Shown: positions 13,580-25,065, counted from the stretch's first letter. The stretch: 64,000 nt of DNA from Dermatemys mawii (GCA_007922305.1 ML677351.1:11933165-11997164); one strand, 5' to 3'. Translations and numbers: made by a program. Notes: a model not told the origin generated them from the letters alone.

Positions 13580-13632
13580 TGGGAAGTGTGAGTATGCAGA
13601 GTACATCTTAAAGAACTCAGTTACAATTAAGC
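13580..13632 (-). repeat. DIRS inverted repeat (inner copy, possible complementary region)
   Basis: Its reverse complement reads aattgtaactgagttcttta and then actctgcatactcacac, which aligns over about 45 bases with the forward copy at 12682-12735. It sits just 3' of the recombinase remnant, where DIRS elements carry an internal complementary region. Confidence 0.6.
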
Positions 13633-13639
13633 AACCTCA

Positions 13640-14735
13640 ATTTCTTCATGTATACTCTCAAGGGATGGTTTGGCAAGCAGTAATCCAACCCTGGAGGAGG
13701 TAGTCAGTGTTCTAATTAAATAGAAGTACAACCAACCCTACCAAACTGAGCATCAGCTCTAGCCGCTGGATCTAATGCATAATGATTGAGAATTCCAGAT
13801 GGCAGTCCTATATATTTCCTGAACTGGAACATATCTGAATTAAGCTAGGGACATAGCCATTGCGCTAGTAGAATCTGATTTAATACCCTGAGAGAAAGCA
13901 GTTAGTTTATAACTTTCCAGAATACACTGTTCAATGGTTTGAGATGATACTGCTGGCCCTTATTATTTTTGGCATACGAGAAAATCAGATCAGTGGATTT
14001 TTACAAAATCTCTTAGTTCTAGTAAGATAATAGACTAGGACTCTTTTAGAATCTAAATTATGTAAAGTTGAGTCCCTCCTGTTACTATATGGTCTAGAGT
14101 AGAAAACTGGTAGGTTTATTGTTTGATTCACGTGGAATTCTGATACTATTTTAGGTAGAACCCAAGGTCAGGTTTCAGAACTATCTTGTCTCTATGAAAA
14201 ATAGTGAAGGGTGGGCACACTAAGAGGGTGTGTAATTCACTGTCTCTCCTGCTGACATCATAGCAATTATAAAGGCAACTATAATAGACAGATGAAATAA
14301 CCAAGTCTCTGCTAAGGGCTTAAATGTCAGCTTTGAGTTGTGCTAACACTAAACTGAGATCCCATGCTGAGTCATATACCAATGGGTACAGATTTGAAAG
14401 TCCCTTCATGAACTTTTTAACTATATGATGTGTAAACACTGATACATTATCTATCAAATCATGATAAGCCAATATAGCCTCTAAGTGGAACTTTAGCAAA
14501 GAATATTTGCTATTCTTTATGAATATGAGCTAATATTGCTCAGTCTTTAAGGTAGAGTCAGTGTTACAAAATACATTGAATTGAAGTCTGTTCTGGATGA
14601 TTTGTTTTGTTGTGCAATCCAGTTCACAAATCTCAACCACTTAGGAAGGTAACATTTTCTGATAGATTGTTTTCTAGCGTTAAATAGCACTTGCTGAACA
14701 TCCAGAGAACAGGATTTTTCAGGGTTCACTAATTC
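13640..14735 (-). pseudogene. DIRS tyrosine recombinase remnant
   Basis: The recombinase inserts the circular DIRS DNA. The first 60 residues are in one frame (14729-14547) and contain VQQVLFNARKQSIRKCYLPK then WLRFVNW, the N-terminal SAM-like arm seen in DIRS recombinases. Continuing downstream on the minus strand, about 14490-14330 encodes AILAYHDLIDNVSVFTHHIV, then KKFMKGLSNLYPL and WDLSLVLAQLKA, a typical DIRS recombinase core approach. Beyond about 14200 the frame is full of stops; a VLKPDLGFYLK-like piece persists near 14180-14150. The catalytic R-H-R-Y residues could not be confirmed. Confidence 0.75.
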
Positions 14736-14739
14736 CTGT

Positions 14740-16390
14740 AGCCCACACTGTTAAATACAGAGACATAGGATCTGGATGCAAAATCTTGCCATACTGCTGC
14801 AACAATAGGTCCAGTAGTATTGGGAGCATCCTATAAATGTCCTTCAACAATTGAAGTGGGTCCATGTACCACCGTGGCCTCAGCCAAGTTGAAGCAATTA
14901 CAGTAATTCTTGACCTGTCATGTCTGATTTTCCTTCCTACCTTCTGTATCAATGGGAAGGAGGAAAAGCATAGAGCAGGCCCTTTCCCCAATTCAGCAGA
15001 AAGACAGCCAATATGGAATTCATATCTTTTTCTGCCCTTGAACATGACAGGCAATACTTTTTGCAAGCAGTCACAACTCGTAGGTCTATATCAGGAAGAT
15101 GTCAGATGTTGAAGATCTTGTGTATCACTTCTTTATTGACCACTCATGTACCTATGTCATATCTCTGTTCAGTTGATCTGCCAAGTTATTGTAGCCCTGC
15201 GTCTGTCAAGAAAGGAAGGCACAAATGTTATGCATCCAATTCTATAACTTGATTGCTTCAGTATATAACTGGAACAAGTGAGCCCCTCCTGACTTGTTGA
15301 CATAGTACACGTTAATTGTATTGTCCATTGCCACGTGAACTACCTTTCCTTTGATATGGAGAAGAAAAGATCTGACAGCCAGATAAACCTCCCTCAGCTC
15401 TAGTAAATGTATAGGAAATATCTTCTCCTGAGACTTCCAATGTCCTGAAACTTACAGAGAGTTTAAATGACCTCCCCAACCATTGTTGGATGCTTCCAGA
15501 GTGATTGTCATTGATGTAGCTGGAGAATTAAATAATTTCCCTTTTAGAAAGAGTATTTGCTCTCTGAGTCCACCATGACAAGGAATTCAGTACATTCTCT
15601 GATATCGTTTTCTGCATTCTCACTATACTGGATCTGTAGCTTACTGCCAGCCAATGCTATAGAATCCTCATTCTGAGCTAAGTGTATGGTGTAATATACA
15701 CTTGTGATGCCATTAGGTCCATAAGCTCTAGAAAAAGCATCACTGCCTACTCAGTATACTGTTGTTGCAGTATCCCTATAGTTGTGTGAAGTTTTGGAAA
15801 TCTGTCTGCAGGGCAGAGCTTTCTAGCAGATATGAATTGAATTGCTCCTATGAATGGGATCCTTTCAGTGGGACATAAACATGACTACTTTACATTTACT
15901 AAGACCCAGGTCTTCAAATAGGGGTATTGTATATTGAATGTCCCTTGTCAGTTTTAGCAGCTGGCCACCTCAATATAAGTAAATGAACAACCCCTGCCTT
16001 CTTAAATGAGCTGCTACAGCTGAGAGGTACTTTGCTGAGACGCTAGGCTCCGTGTATTAAATGTCTCTGGCCCACCATAAAATGGAGACTTTCTGATGGC
16101 TTGATCTTATAGCTATATGAAAACAAGCATCCTTGTGATCAAGAGCTGCTAATCAATCTAGGGAAGACAGGAAGAAAATAATGGATGCTAGTTTCAACAA
16201 GTAGAATTAAAATCTTCTGATAAAGGTGTTGAGCTTTCTTAAATCTATAATTAGAGAAAGTCCACTGTTGCTTTTTAGTATGAGGAAGTGTCTTGAATGA
16301 AAAAACCAAATCCCAGAATTCTCTCAAAACCTCTTCTATAGCTCCTGGGAGTAGAAGGACTGCACCTCTGTCATACTCTGTTGGGAGGGA
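14740..16390 (-). pseudogene. DIRS reverse transcriptase / RNase H remnant
   Basis: This pol segment would copy the element RNA and degrade the template. The N-terminal part (about 16330-16140) reads FWDLVFSFKTLP and onward in one 62-residue frame. The middle is broken by stops, with a recognisable LKGSHS.EQFNSYLLESSALQTDF-like region near 15860-15800. The RNase H end is clearest: in the frame spanning 15066-14719, residues about 51-115 contain SRITVIASTWLRPRWYMDPL and later LHPDPMSLYLTVWATGIS, matching the DIRS pattern of a W-P-R-W-type block followed by LHP-type and L-L-W-G residues. The recombinase starts immediately downstream. It is non-functional because of many stops. Confidence 0.75.
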
Positions 16391-17060
16391 TCCCTGAATA
16401 GGGAAGGTTGGAGGAAGATAGGGGAGTATTGAATTGATACTCTTTATAAAACTTCCACTTTACATTTGTTGATAAAGTGAGGCAGCTTGTTCCCCACTGA
16501 AGGGTGGGGAGGATTGGTATGCATACATTGCAGTTCCAAACACTCACTTCAGAATTGAACCCTAAGGTTCCCAGAAGATGAGGAAGATAAAGTTTGTTTC
16601 CTTTTGTGCATGGACAGAAAAGACTCCGTACTGGTTTAACTGTTACTTCTGAAAAAGAGAGTCTGAGGAAGACAATGGAGGGTAAAATTACCTGTGGTAG
16701 CTGAATGCAGAGACATACTTCCTTCTTCTACCAGAAGAAATTAAGCAAGGGATTTTGCATTAGACCTCATATTTTTTAGCTTCTCCAAAGCTTGTCTGTT
16801 TTATTATTAAACAAATCATTCCCTTCAATGGAGAGGTTCTCTACTTTAAATTTACTTTCTTTAGAAAGGTAGATAACTCAGCCACAGGCATGTCGTCTTA
16901 AAGTCATAGCGTATACTACTTCTGTAGTCAAAGAATCGAAGCATCAAATGAAACCCCAAGACCATGTTTTGCTATGTTCTGGACCTCTGTTAAAATGGCA
17001 TTATCTTTTATGTTGATCTTCAGCTAGTACTAGGCCACCTTTTCCTATAGGTGAATCACC
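16391..17060 (-). pseudogene. DIRS gag-like remnant
   Basis: The minus-strand translation between about 17060 and 16391 holds fragments resembling DIRS gag C-terminal regions, the clearest being DLFNNKTDKLWRS at about 16779-16817, which corresponds to the LFG.KTD-type motif often seen before the RT. Stops interrupt the frame. The start is not defined and the call rests on one motif and its position directly upstream of the RT. Confidence 0.5.
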
Positions 17061-18191
17061 TGATACTTTGCTACCCTAACAGAGAAAACACTTTTCTTCC
17101 TATTGCATTCCCTTTTTTATCCTCCATATCATGTGGCATGGAATGTGCTTGTTCATGTTTAAATCTCCCTGATAGCAGCTGCTACAATTAAAGAGTTGGG
17201 GCTGGGATGCATATAAAAATAAGAAAAAAGCTTTATAAGGTAAGAGATATATATCAGCCTTTTTGGAAATGGACTAACAAGAAGCTGGAGTATACTAAAA
17301 AGATTTGTCAGGTTGCAACAATCCATTCAATATGGGGAAAAAACCCCTTTATTCCTGTAAAGGGCCCCAAAAATGTCAAAAAAATGAATAGGAGGATTCT
17401 TTTGTGGCCACAGAGAGCAGTTGTGAAGTCACTGCCATCTACCATTTCATTAAATTGCAGCGCATACTGTGGGGGGAGAGGAAGCAGAAGTTATTCTGAC
17501 ATTTTCATTAGGAGATGAATCTCTCTAGTTGCTGGTAACCCTCTGTACGGCTAACTCTTTTTCTTTTTTCCTCTTTGGATTGAGTATCACAACCACTGTA
17601 GGAGAATAATCTCTGAAGGTAGAAGAGGGAGACTGGTCTGGGAAGCTCAGATCTGTTGTTTGAAAGCACACAAGGTGTGTGTGTGGCTGGGGGAGGTTCA
17701 GTATGCACAATCATGACACTCATTGAGGGCAAAGCAAAGTTTTAACCACTTTTATTAGCACAATTAGTAAAGACAGAAAAGCACCAAACCACATAAAAAG
17801 ACAGCACAAATACAGAGTTAAGGTGACATTTTGTAACATTCCTCATACATGTGCTCATACACTCGCACCCTTCTTTGGGGATCTGGGGATAAGAGACTAA
17901 AATCCAGCCTGTTTCTAGCATGCCTGTTGCATCCCTTAGTTAGATCTATCTCTTACATGATGGTCTTTCATATTATATAGTCTAGGGATTGTCATGAATA
18001 TCAGTTCAAAAGCTTAGCCTCCCTTGTCCATATCTAACCTCCTTACCCTAATAATGTTTGGGTATCTTTATCCTATGGGTTAGAATATGAATGATTTCAA
18101 CTAATTATCATATACATCAATTCATTGCCAAGCCAAGTTCATGACTAAGCATTTGCCAATATTTTATCCTAAAATATCCAAGCTTAGTATC
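17061..18191. other. Intron; possibly 5' DIRS or LTR-like sequence, unresolved
   Basis: May include the 5' end of the DIRS element, but no second terminal repeat was located. From about 17735 the sequence has a retroviral-LTR-like feel (ttttaaccacttttattagc), but no paired LTR, primer site or coding remnant was seen. Confidence 0.4.
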
Positions 18192-18334
18192 CATAGGAGC
18201 TGGAACTATGGGTGCTGGGGGTTCTGCCGCACATCCTGGCTTGAAGTGTGTGACATTCCAACTCATACAGAGTTTATAGTTTGGTTCAATGACTCTCAGC
18301 ACGCCCTCTATATTAATTGTTCCAGCACCCCTGC
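18192..18334. mobile_element. 143-bp MITE with target-site duplication
   Basis: The ends are imperfect inverted repeats: cataggagctggaac on the left, and gcaggggtgctggaac when the right end is reverse-complemented. It is flanked by the direct repeat tagtatc at 18185-18191 and 18335-18341. A 7-8 bp duplication fits a hAT-type transposase. It has no coding capacity. Confidence 0.72.
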
Positions 18335-18594
18335 TAGTATCAGTTCGATGTTCATGTGGTTACCTGGCATAAATTTCTGTCTTAAACACATTTCCTAGTT
18401 CCCCAAAACTCAGGGTGACTGTTGGGCCATTTTCATGTGCCAAAGTTTTGTGTGCTTTATGCCAACTGCTTAGCTAACGTCTTACAGGATACAGGCCTGT
18501 AGATTCTTTTGTGTTTTTATAGAGTAAAATAAAATGCTAAAGCTATCCCTGTGGGCTGCAATGCTCTTGAAATGACCTTACTGCAGACAGAGCA

Positions 18595-18768
18595 TCTGGA
18601 ACAATTTACCAGGGTCATGGTGGATTCTCTATTAATTAATTTTTTTAAATCAAAATTGGATGGTCTGGGAATTAAACTGGGGAAGTTCTATGCCTTGTGT
18701 TGTACAGGGGGTCAGACTAGCTGATCATAATGGTCCTTTCTGGCCTGGGAATCTATGAATCTGTGTAT
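18595..18768 (+). mobile_element. CR1 LINE 3' end fragment
   Basis: Begins with aatttaccagggtcatggtg and aaatcaaaattggatg, which are CR1 ORF2 end sequences, and finishes with gtcagactagctgatcataa, tggtcctttctggcct and aatctatgaatctgtg. Its last 45 bases closely match the tail of the SINE at 25066-25242. Confidence 0.88.
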
Positions 18769-19908
18769 GCAGAGGGTCCCGCACCAAGACATGTCCCTGG
18801 TGGGTATCTGTCACTGGAAATACCACTGGACATCAAGCACATCTTTTAAAGTGTGCTCTTCTCTTTACATTCACCATCAGAATTTTAATGGCACAGAGAT
18901 TATAATGCTAAAACTCTAATTAACTAGCTATCACTCACTAACAAACACCAACTTTAATAACTAGTAATTATCTACTGGCACTTAAAAGTAGTAAGGCTCC
19001 AGATCTAAGAGAAGTGCACTTCCAAGTGATGGTGCAGTTGGCAGGGACTGAGGTGCAATGCTCCCTTTTAAATGCTCATCCTCATAATGCTCAACAAAAT
19101 TGAGGAGAGAAGGAGAAGGCGTATGAGCAGTGTAACAGGCACCCTTGGGAGAAGATTCCAAGGTCCAGGCTGCACCGGCCAGCGCAACTCCTGAGTGGTA
19201 ATATGAAGAGAACTTTCCAAAAAGCAGAGGATTCAGTTTTTTCTTGACTAAGTTTGCGAGGCATATAAATCCTACAATGGTCTCTCCAGGTCTGAAACAT
19301 TATCTGCCTCTTTCAAAAATGCACTATATTCCCCTCATAAATGATCCACCCACCCACCCCCAGCTTTTCACAAAAGTATGGAGCATATGGCTGTTGACAT
19401 TTTCTGCCAGATTAAACACCCCAAAACTGGCAACACAGCTCACCAGATTGGTCAAAATATTTACAACACAGGAAATTCCCTCAGGCAGTAAGTAAATTTT
19501 GTTGGTGGTGAACTGAAGAACCAGAAAAGCCAGAATTAGGATTTGGTTGATAGAGATAAAACTAATGAAGAATGGAAGAAATCATTCTGCTAAAATAATT
19601 GCAAAGGTTACACTGGAATTTCAACTGAAAGTGACATGGTAAGCATAGTAGAGCTGTTTCCCTTGTTAGTCAAAGAATTCTAACTGGAGATCTATATTAA
19701 GGACTTCATAGAATACAAGTGCACTGTTATTTGAAGGATTTAGTCATAATCCCAGGGAAGAATAGACAAAATATTTGGGAACTAATTTACTTGGTTTGTT
19801 AACATTGTGCAAATCCTTCTTATATCCTCCTTGTTCTTATCCACACTGACTAAGCAATCTTGACAGGATTTTTAGATATCCAGATGGGGATGAGTGGTAA
19901 CATCCTAA
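18769..19908. other. Intron, nothing recognised
   Basis: Non-coding sequence with short open frames on both strands. No repeat ends or motifs were recognised. Confidence 0.55.
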
Positions 19909-20023
19909 GGGACTGATCCAGCAAACATTTATTACTACACATGTGCTGCAATAAATTGTCTCATTGAAATGAGAAGCACTACTCATGGTAGTCAAGATTG
20001 CAATGATTGCTGGATTATGCACT
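19909..20023. mobile_element. Degenerate palindromic MITE (gatccagcaaa type)
   Basis: Left end gggactgatccagcaaacat, right end gcaatgattgctggattatg, with a centre around tctcattgaaatgaga. Imperfectly palindromic. It belongs with the elements at 20752, 23720 and 24577. Confidence 0.55.
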
Positions 20024-20202
20024 AAGGTGATAGAAATACAGTCACAGTGCGACCTCCCTTTACGCAGAAGTCCAGAAAAAGGTAACGAAAGGCAAAGAAG
20101 GCCTTGTATGTGAGAGAGGATTAAAATTATTGTGTCTACTCAGTTTAGAAGGAACATAGATTTATCCTGTTGCCTGTAATTTATGTACTATTCCTAAATA
20201 CT

Positions 20203-20563
20203 GGGTACATTTACACAGCACGCCCTGCCCTCCTCCTCTCCTCTCCCCTCCCCGCCCCTCCACCCAACAAAAAACCTACTGCAGCAGCAAGTCTCAGATC
20301 TCCGTCCAACTGACTCAGGCTGGTGGAGCTCGCGCTGCTGTGCTAAAGATAGCAGTCTAGACATTAGAGTTTGGGCCTAGCCAGAGCTTGGGCTCTGAGA
20401 TGTGGTGAGAGGGAGGGTCTCGGAGCCCTGGTTCCATCCCTGGCCCTGCACATCTACCCTGTTATTTGTAGCATGGCAGCACACTCCCAAGTTAGTTGAC
20501 CCAGGCTCTGAGATGTGCTGCTGTGGGGTTTTTTGTTTGTTTGTTTGCTGTGTAAATACTCCC
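20203..20563. mobile_element. Palindromic MITE related to 4179-4464
   Basis: Terminal inverted repeats: gggtacatttacacagca on the left, tgctgtgtaaatactccca on the right. Inner blocks also mirror each other: aactgactcaggctggtgga near 20308 pairs with the gttagttgacccaggctctg region near 20490. It includes a C-rich tract at 20221-20265 and a tttgtttgtttg run near the right end. Confidence 0.72.
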
Positions 20564-20751
20564 AAAGACTATGTTCAGGTAGATGTAAGGTTGAGAGTAT
20601 GTGTCAATAATTTAGGGTTTAATTGAAGTTAGAGATGTTGTAATTACCCCTAAACCGAGCATTAAAAAATCAGTGCTCGGACCTTAGGTTCAAGTGGGTA
20701 AGGTACCAATAAATCAAAGATCTTGATTTTAAAGTATTTTGTAATTTTTAA

Positions 20752-20958
20752 GGCCCCAGTTCAGCAAAGGACTAAGATAACAGAAATGCAGTTCAAATGA
20801 GGCCTGCTTTTTTTTTTAAGCAGAAGATATGAAAAAGGCAACAAAAATGAGTAAAAGCAAAGAAGACTTCCAAATGAGAGAGGATTAAAATGATTGCTTA
20901 CATCCCATTGATTTCAATGGAATTTAAACATACTTAATTCCTTTTCTGAACCATGGCC
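20752..20958. mobile_element. Palindromic MITE (ggccccagttcagcaaag type)
   Basis: Left end ggccccagttcagcaaagga, right end ccttttctgaaccatggcc, and a centre containing cattgatttcaatggaat. This fits a common sauropsid palindromic family. The interior at about 20825-20895 resembles 20073-20135, next to the related copy at 19909. Confidence 0.6.
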
Positions 20959-21838
20959 TTAGTCTGCCCATGTATTACCGGTACAGTCAGAATACTTTTT
21001 AATTATTATTTTGAATATATTTAACTTCATCCTTAATAGTCTCTCTTCTTTTTGATTTGTTAGCATCATAATCAGTAAAGGATTTCTCCTTCCTCTACCA
21101 ATCTATGCTAAGTTATATACTGTTACTTCACATAACACTCATGTTTTCTATGGAACCTCGTATCAGACTTCATGTCCTCACTGCTGTTCATTTCAGTTTG
21201 CAGAAAGGAACTGCAGTATCTTTTGCTGTTTAAATCAACTTTTGAGGCTGACTTAGAGTAGACTATTCTTCATTTACACCAAGAAATCAGAATCTGTCTG
21301 GATGTCAATTAATGAAAGCCTATGGACTTTTTTTATTAGTTCTAAATTCAAATCATATAAAAATCTAAGCCTCATTACCAGTTGTTTAGAGATATCACAG
21401 CATTTGGGCTTTTTATATGAACTGGTAATGTGTAGACTATTTTAATTTATTCATGATTAGTAACCCTAGTTTCTTGCTGTGAACTGTAGTGATAATAGCC
21501 TGTTTTGGAAGTTGGTATGCAAAGCACAATTAGTAAAAACAGCACTTAGCCTAGACCATGATATTCCTTTATCTATTACTTCATTATTTTGTTGCAAATA
21601 CACCTGGCTTTCCTTTAAACCAAATCCTTTTTTTATACAGTCATATTAATTCAATCCACTCTATGTATAACAAAGAAGGTGTCTTCTGTTGAATTCATTT
21701 ATGAGGTAACTGTTGAATGCAAAGTTTTCAGTCTCTGTAGATGCTTGTAAATCTTGAAAGAGCAGCTTGGGCTGAATGATATCAGAAGTGTAGTATTACT
21801 TGGACCATCTACGGGTTTGTATATATGACAAGATGTAA
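20959..21838. other. Intron, nothing recognised
   Basis: AT-rich, without supported coding or repeat features. Confidence 0.55.
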
Positions 21839-22143
21839 TAGAGGTCCCCAGACTGTGGGGCATGCCCCCCCTCCACCCCACGGAGCGCCACCCAGTCCAG
21901 CTCTGCTCCCAGCTCTGCTCTGGCCCTGCCCCAAGCTGGGCCCCTGTCCCCACGCAGTCAGGAGCCGAGGCCTGGAGTAACACAACTGTAGCTCTGCACC
22001 TGGACCCGGCCTGCCCACAGCTGCAGCCCCAGCCTTGGACCCATTATCTCTGTCTGTGTCCCCCACCTCCGGAAATACTACCCCGCTCCCAGCCTCAGGG
22101 AGGGTAAGGGGAGACATGACTTTGAAAAGTTTGGGAACAACTG
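21839..22143. mobile_element. hAT-like non-autonomous element, GC-rich core
   Basis: The left end tagaggtccccagactgtgg and the right end aaagtttgggaacaactg form an imperfect inverted repeat of the cagtggttcccaaact type used by hAT/Charlie-like MITEs. The core (21860-22110) is strikingly C/G-rich compared with the AT-rich surroundings. No clear 8-bp duplication remains. Open frames in the core on both strands are composition artefacts. Confidence 0.6.
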
Positions 22144-22994
22144 TGTTAGCATGTGGCATGAAGCACTGCGTTAGCTGACATATTTACCCCCACATATTTG
22201 GCTATTGTTCACCATGACAAATTGTTCTCAGCATCCTAGCAGTTAATTGTGATTAAACCATTAATATAGCACAAGTAATCACAAGTAACTGGCATGGTAA
22301 TGAACACCATTTGTCCTGGTCTACAATAACCACATTGCCATGGTCAGCATTATGTCAGTTAGCTCATATATTCCCAAACATGTTCAAACGTGCTAAAATT
22401 ATGTAGGGTACCTCTATTTTTTGTTCTATATATACACAGTGTTGAGAGTATATGTTTGTCTGATACTATGGAATATTAAAGATGTGTCCTCAAATTGGTC
22501 ATATTCCCCCCTCAGAAAATGTTTAGTGGGAAAGAGAGTCCCTCCACTTGGAATATCATTCAACATAAAAAAATATAGCCGCCTTGTCTATACAAGATTA
22601 TAATAATTCACTCTTAGCTCTCTAATGAATTGTGTAATCACTATTTATTAAAACATAACAAGGCCCCTAGAGGTAAATATAGCCAAGCATTCACTTAATG
22701 GCTATTTGTGGTCCTATGGGTTTTCCATCTAATTTAAATGAAGATTTTTACTTCTGTAAATTATTGTTATAAAGAAGCTGCTTTAAAATGCATTTTATGA
22801 AAGCAGTGATGTACATTCCAGCAGAAACACTTCAGAGTTCCTGCTCTTGGGAATGTAACCTCTTGGTAAATTAGTAAATGAGAAGCAAGGCAGCGTGTGA
22901 TAAAAAAATTGTGTTGATCAACCTTTGTTAGCAAATTATAACAAATCAGACCTCCACCCTTTCCCTTTACATACTGGGACAGGCTGGTGACTTA
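22144..22994. other. Intron, nothing recognised
   Basis: AT-rich sequence with no supported feature. Confidence 0.55.
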
Positions 22995-23637
22995 CATATA
23001 AACGCCATTTTACAGGAGCTTAGGACACAATTTGTTCCTCAGAATTGTGTTGCAAGTCAAAAGTTGTAAGTCAAAAGCACTTTTCCCATTGGAATCAATG
23101 GTAGAAATGGGGGGTTGGTTCCGGAACCAAGGCTTGATACACTATTTTCACCACAATAACCCAGATTTTTTATACTAAATGGATTATAGATGACTAATGT
23201 TGCAGCATAAATGTATTTATTGTACACTATATTTTGTCAATGGCATTCAAGTAAACATATAAACATAAGCTGCTCAGAATGCCAGCAACACAAGCTCAGA
23301 AAACCAGGGAGAATGGCACACGTGCTGAACCTCAGTCAATCACTGTTCAAGCTTTCTGATTGGCTGAGCCCGGGGCTGGGAGCCAATCAAAAACAAGCAG
23401 CAACGTTACTTGGCAAAAAGCTACCCTGCTGCCTTGAAATCACTCAGAAGCAACCCCTTCCAGCTCCATACTAGTATAATGCAACCAGGAAGTGATTTCA
23501 AGTAAACTTTATGTAAATCGAGCAACCTAAGGGCAAAACAAGCATCAAAGGGATGAAAGGGACAGTCAATTGAAAAGCGTCGTAAGTGATGTCCAACGTA
23601 AGTAAGGCATCGTAAATCTGAGGACTCCCTGTATTAC
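22995..23637 (-). mobile_element. Probable pogo/Tigger-like non-autonomous DNA transposon
   Basis: The right end, read on the minus strand, begins tacagggagtcctcagattt and acgatgccttacttacg, a terminal style seen in Tigger/mariner-like MITEs. The interior includes ttttcccattggaatcaatg, also common in that group. The left end near 22995 is degenerate. The family assignment is from memory of end style and is tentative. Confidence 0.4.
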
Positions 23638-23719
23638 TGTGTATATTAACATAAGCAATAGAAATATTTTTGTTTATATATTTAGGCCCTTTATGTTTAA
23701 GTATCCTCCTTAAGGAAGG

Positions 23720-23880
23720 GTGTTGAAGCACGCACATAACTTAGAGGACATGTTTGATACCCATTAAAGTCAATGGTACTTAAGCATGTGCTTAAAATTA
23801 AGCACATACGTATGTGATTTCCTGAACAAGGATGAATGTAAGTATGTGCTCCAGTGCTTCCTTGAATCAGTGTCCCAATG
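23720..23880. mobile_element. Palindromic MITE fragment (taagcacatgcttaa type)
   Basis: Core gatacccattaaagtcaatg followed by cttaagcatgtgcttaaaat and taagcacatacg. This is the alternating cattgacttcaatgg / aagcatgtgcttaa structure of a widespread reptile-bird MITE. The ends are eroded. Confidence 0.55.
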
Positions 23881-24576
23881 AGCAGTTAATCCAAGTCAGA
23901 TTAAACAAGACTTCAGCAAATGATCACAAGGGTAATTACTATAGTTAATACAAAAAAAACCCTTTGTTTATTCATAAAGAGCACAAATAATTTCAGATCT
24001 ATTAAACAAGAATGCTATTTGCCATGAGTTAGGGGCCATATGTCCCACTCCCTATCCTGAATTTTCATAGCTCCTTGCCAGGTGTCTGCCCTGGGCCTGA
24101 GGGGGCTGTTTTTGGGTGGGGCAGGATGGGCCGGAGCTCCTAATTGCCATCTTATCAGCACTGCTCTCCCCATTGTCTGGATAGGAAGCAGCAGCAGCAG
24201 CCTGGGTTGAAGCGAGTCAGGCCTGGATCTCTGCCCAGAACCCACCTCTTACTCCCCGGGACTGGACCAGCACCCCACCTTACTCCAGAATAGGACCAGC
24301 TCGCTAACTCCTCCTGCCCCCACGAGCAGTTGTGGTCTCAGTGGGGAGGCAGAAGTGGGAATGTTGACACAACATTGCCCCTACAGCCAGAATGTTTCTG
24401 AAACGATCCCCCTACTTCTAAATTAAGTGGAGATTTTCATGAAGAAGTTGATTAAAACAAAAATCAACATAGTGATCAATAGTCTACGAGAGCAAGCATT
24501 AGTTCACTTAGACTTGTAGTTAAGTCTTAAAGAAAACCATGGCATTGCCCTTCAAGAGATTGTATTCTTATATCCC
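23881..24576. other. Intron with GC-rich patch 24010-24360, unclassified
   Basis: The GC-rich patch includes a short CAG-type run (agcagcagcagc near 24187) and has no identifiable ends. It is probably an old inserted element but cannot be named. Confidence 0.4.
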
Positions 24577-24751
24577 TGATCTGAAGCCACAATTTAGCAA
24601 GGTACTTAAGCCTAAGCTTAAATCCATCACTTTTCAGGAAAGCAATATAGCTTCTGTTCTTCAATCTCAGTAAAGTCATAAGACTTAGGCTTGTGTTTAA
24701 AGTTAATAACATTGGTGATTTCTTGAATAGTCACTTGCTGAACTGGGGGTC
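24577..24751. mobile_element. Palindromic MITE (taagcctaagctta type)
   Basis: The left part reads gatctgaagccacaatttag and aaggtacttaagcctaagct. The right part reads gtcacttgctgaactggggg. The arms mirror each other with many mismatches. Same family style as 19909, 20752 and 23720. Confidence 0.5.
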
Positions 24752-25065
24752 TATGGGTAGATTCATAATGGGACTTAAGCACCTTTCTGCTACTTCAGGC
24801 ACCTAAGTCCAGATTTAGGTGGCACTGCTATTCACAACCCCTTGCCCCCTATCTGCCACCTAACACTAGGCACCTAAACTCATTTGGGGGCTAAGTTTTT
24901 GCAGCAAAAGTTCCCTCAGTGCCTATGTTTCTGAGCATATGCATTAGTGATCCATGAACAGGGAAAGAAAGATAGGTGCTTCTCCAACTAACTTACCTAT
25001 GGGCCCAGTCTGATATGCATGTTCAGAGTCTGCCTAATTTGATAAAAAGGGTGTAGGGGAGTGGG

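Larger units (their letters stand above)
12660..17060 (-). mobile_element. DIRS-like tyrosine-recombinase retrotransposon, decayed
   Basis: Reading the minus strand from high to low coordinates gives the DIRS order: a gag-like piece (about 17060-16400), reverse transcriptase plus RNase H (about 16390-14740), tyrosine recombinase (about 14735-13640), then non-coding DNA with a pair of inverted repeats. DIRS elements integrate with a tyrosine recombinase instead of a DDE integrase, lack ordinary LTRs, and carry inverted terminal repeats plus an internal complementary region. Stops and frameshifts occur in every coding part, so it is inactive. The 5' (high-coordinate) terminus was not identified and may reach beyond 17060. 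An orientation opposite to the host gene is common for intronic retroelements. Confidence 0.8.

Noticed and set aside
17735..18190. Endogenous retrovirus LTR
   Set aside because: Only a general resemblance; no second LTR, no primer binding site and no gag/pol/env remnants nearby.
21699..22159. Open frames of 81-116 codons in a GC-rich block
   Set aside because: Same effect inside a hAT-like element; no homology or codon structure seen.
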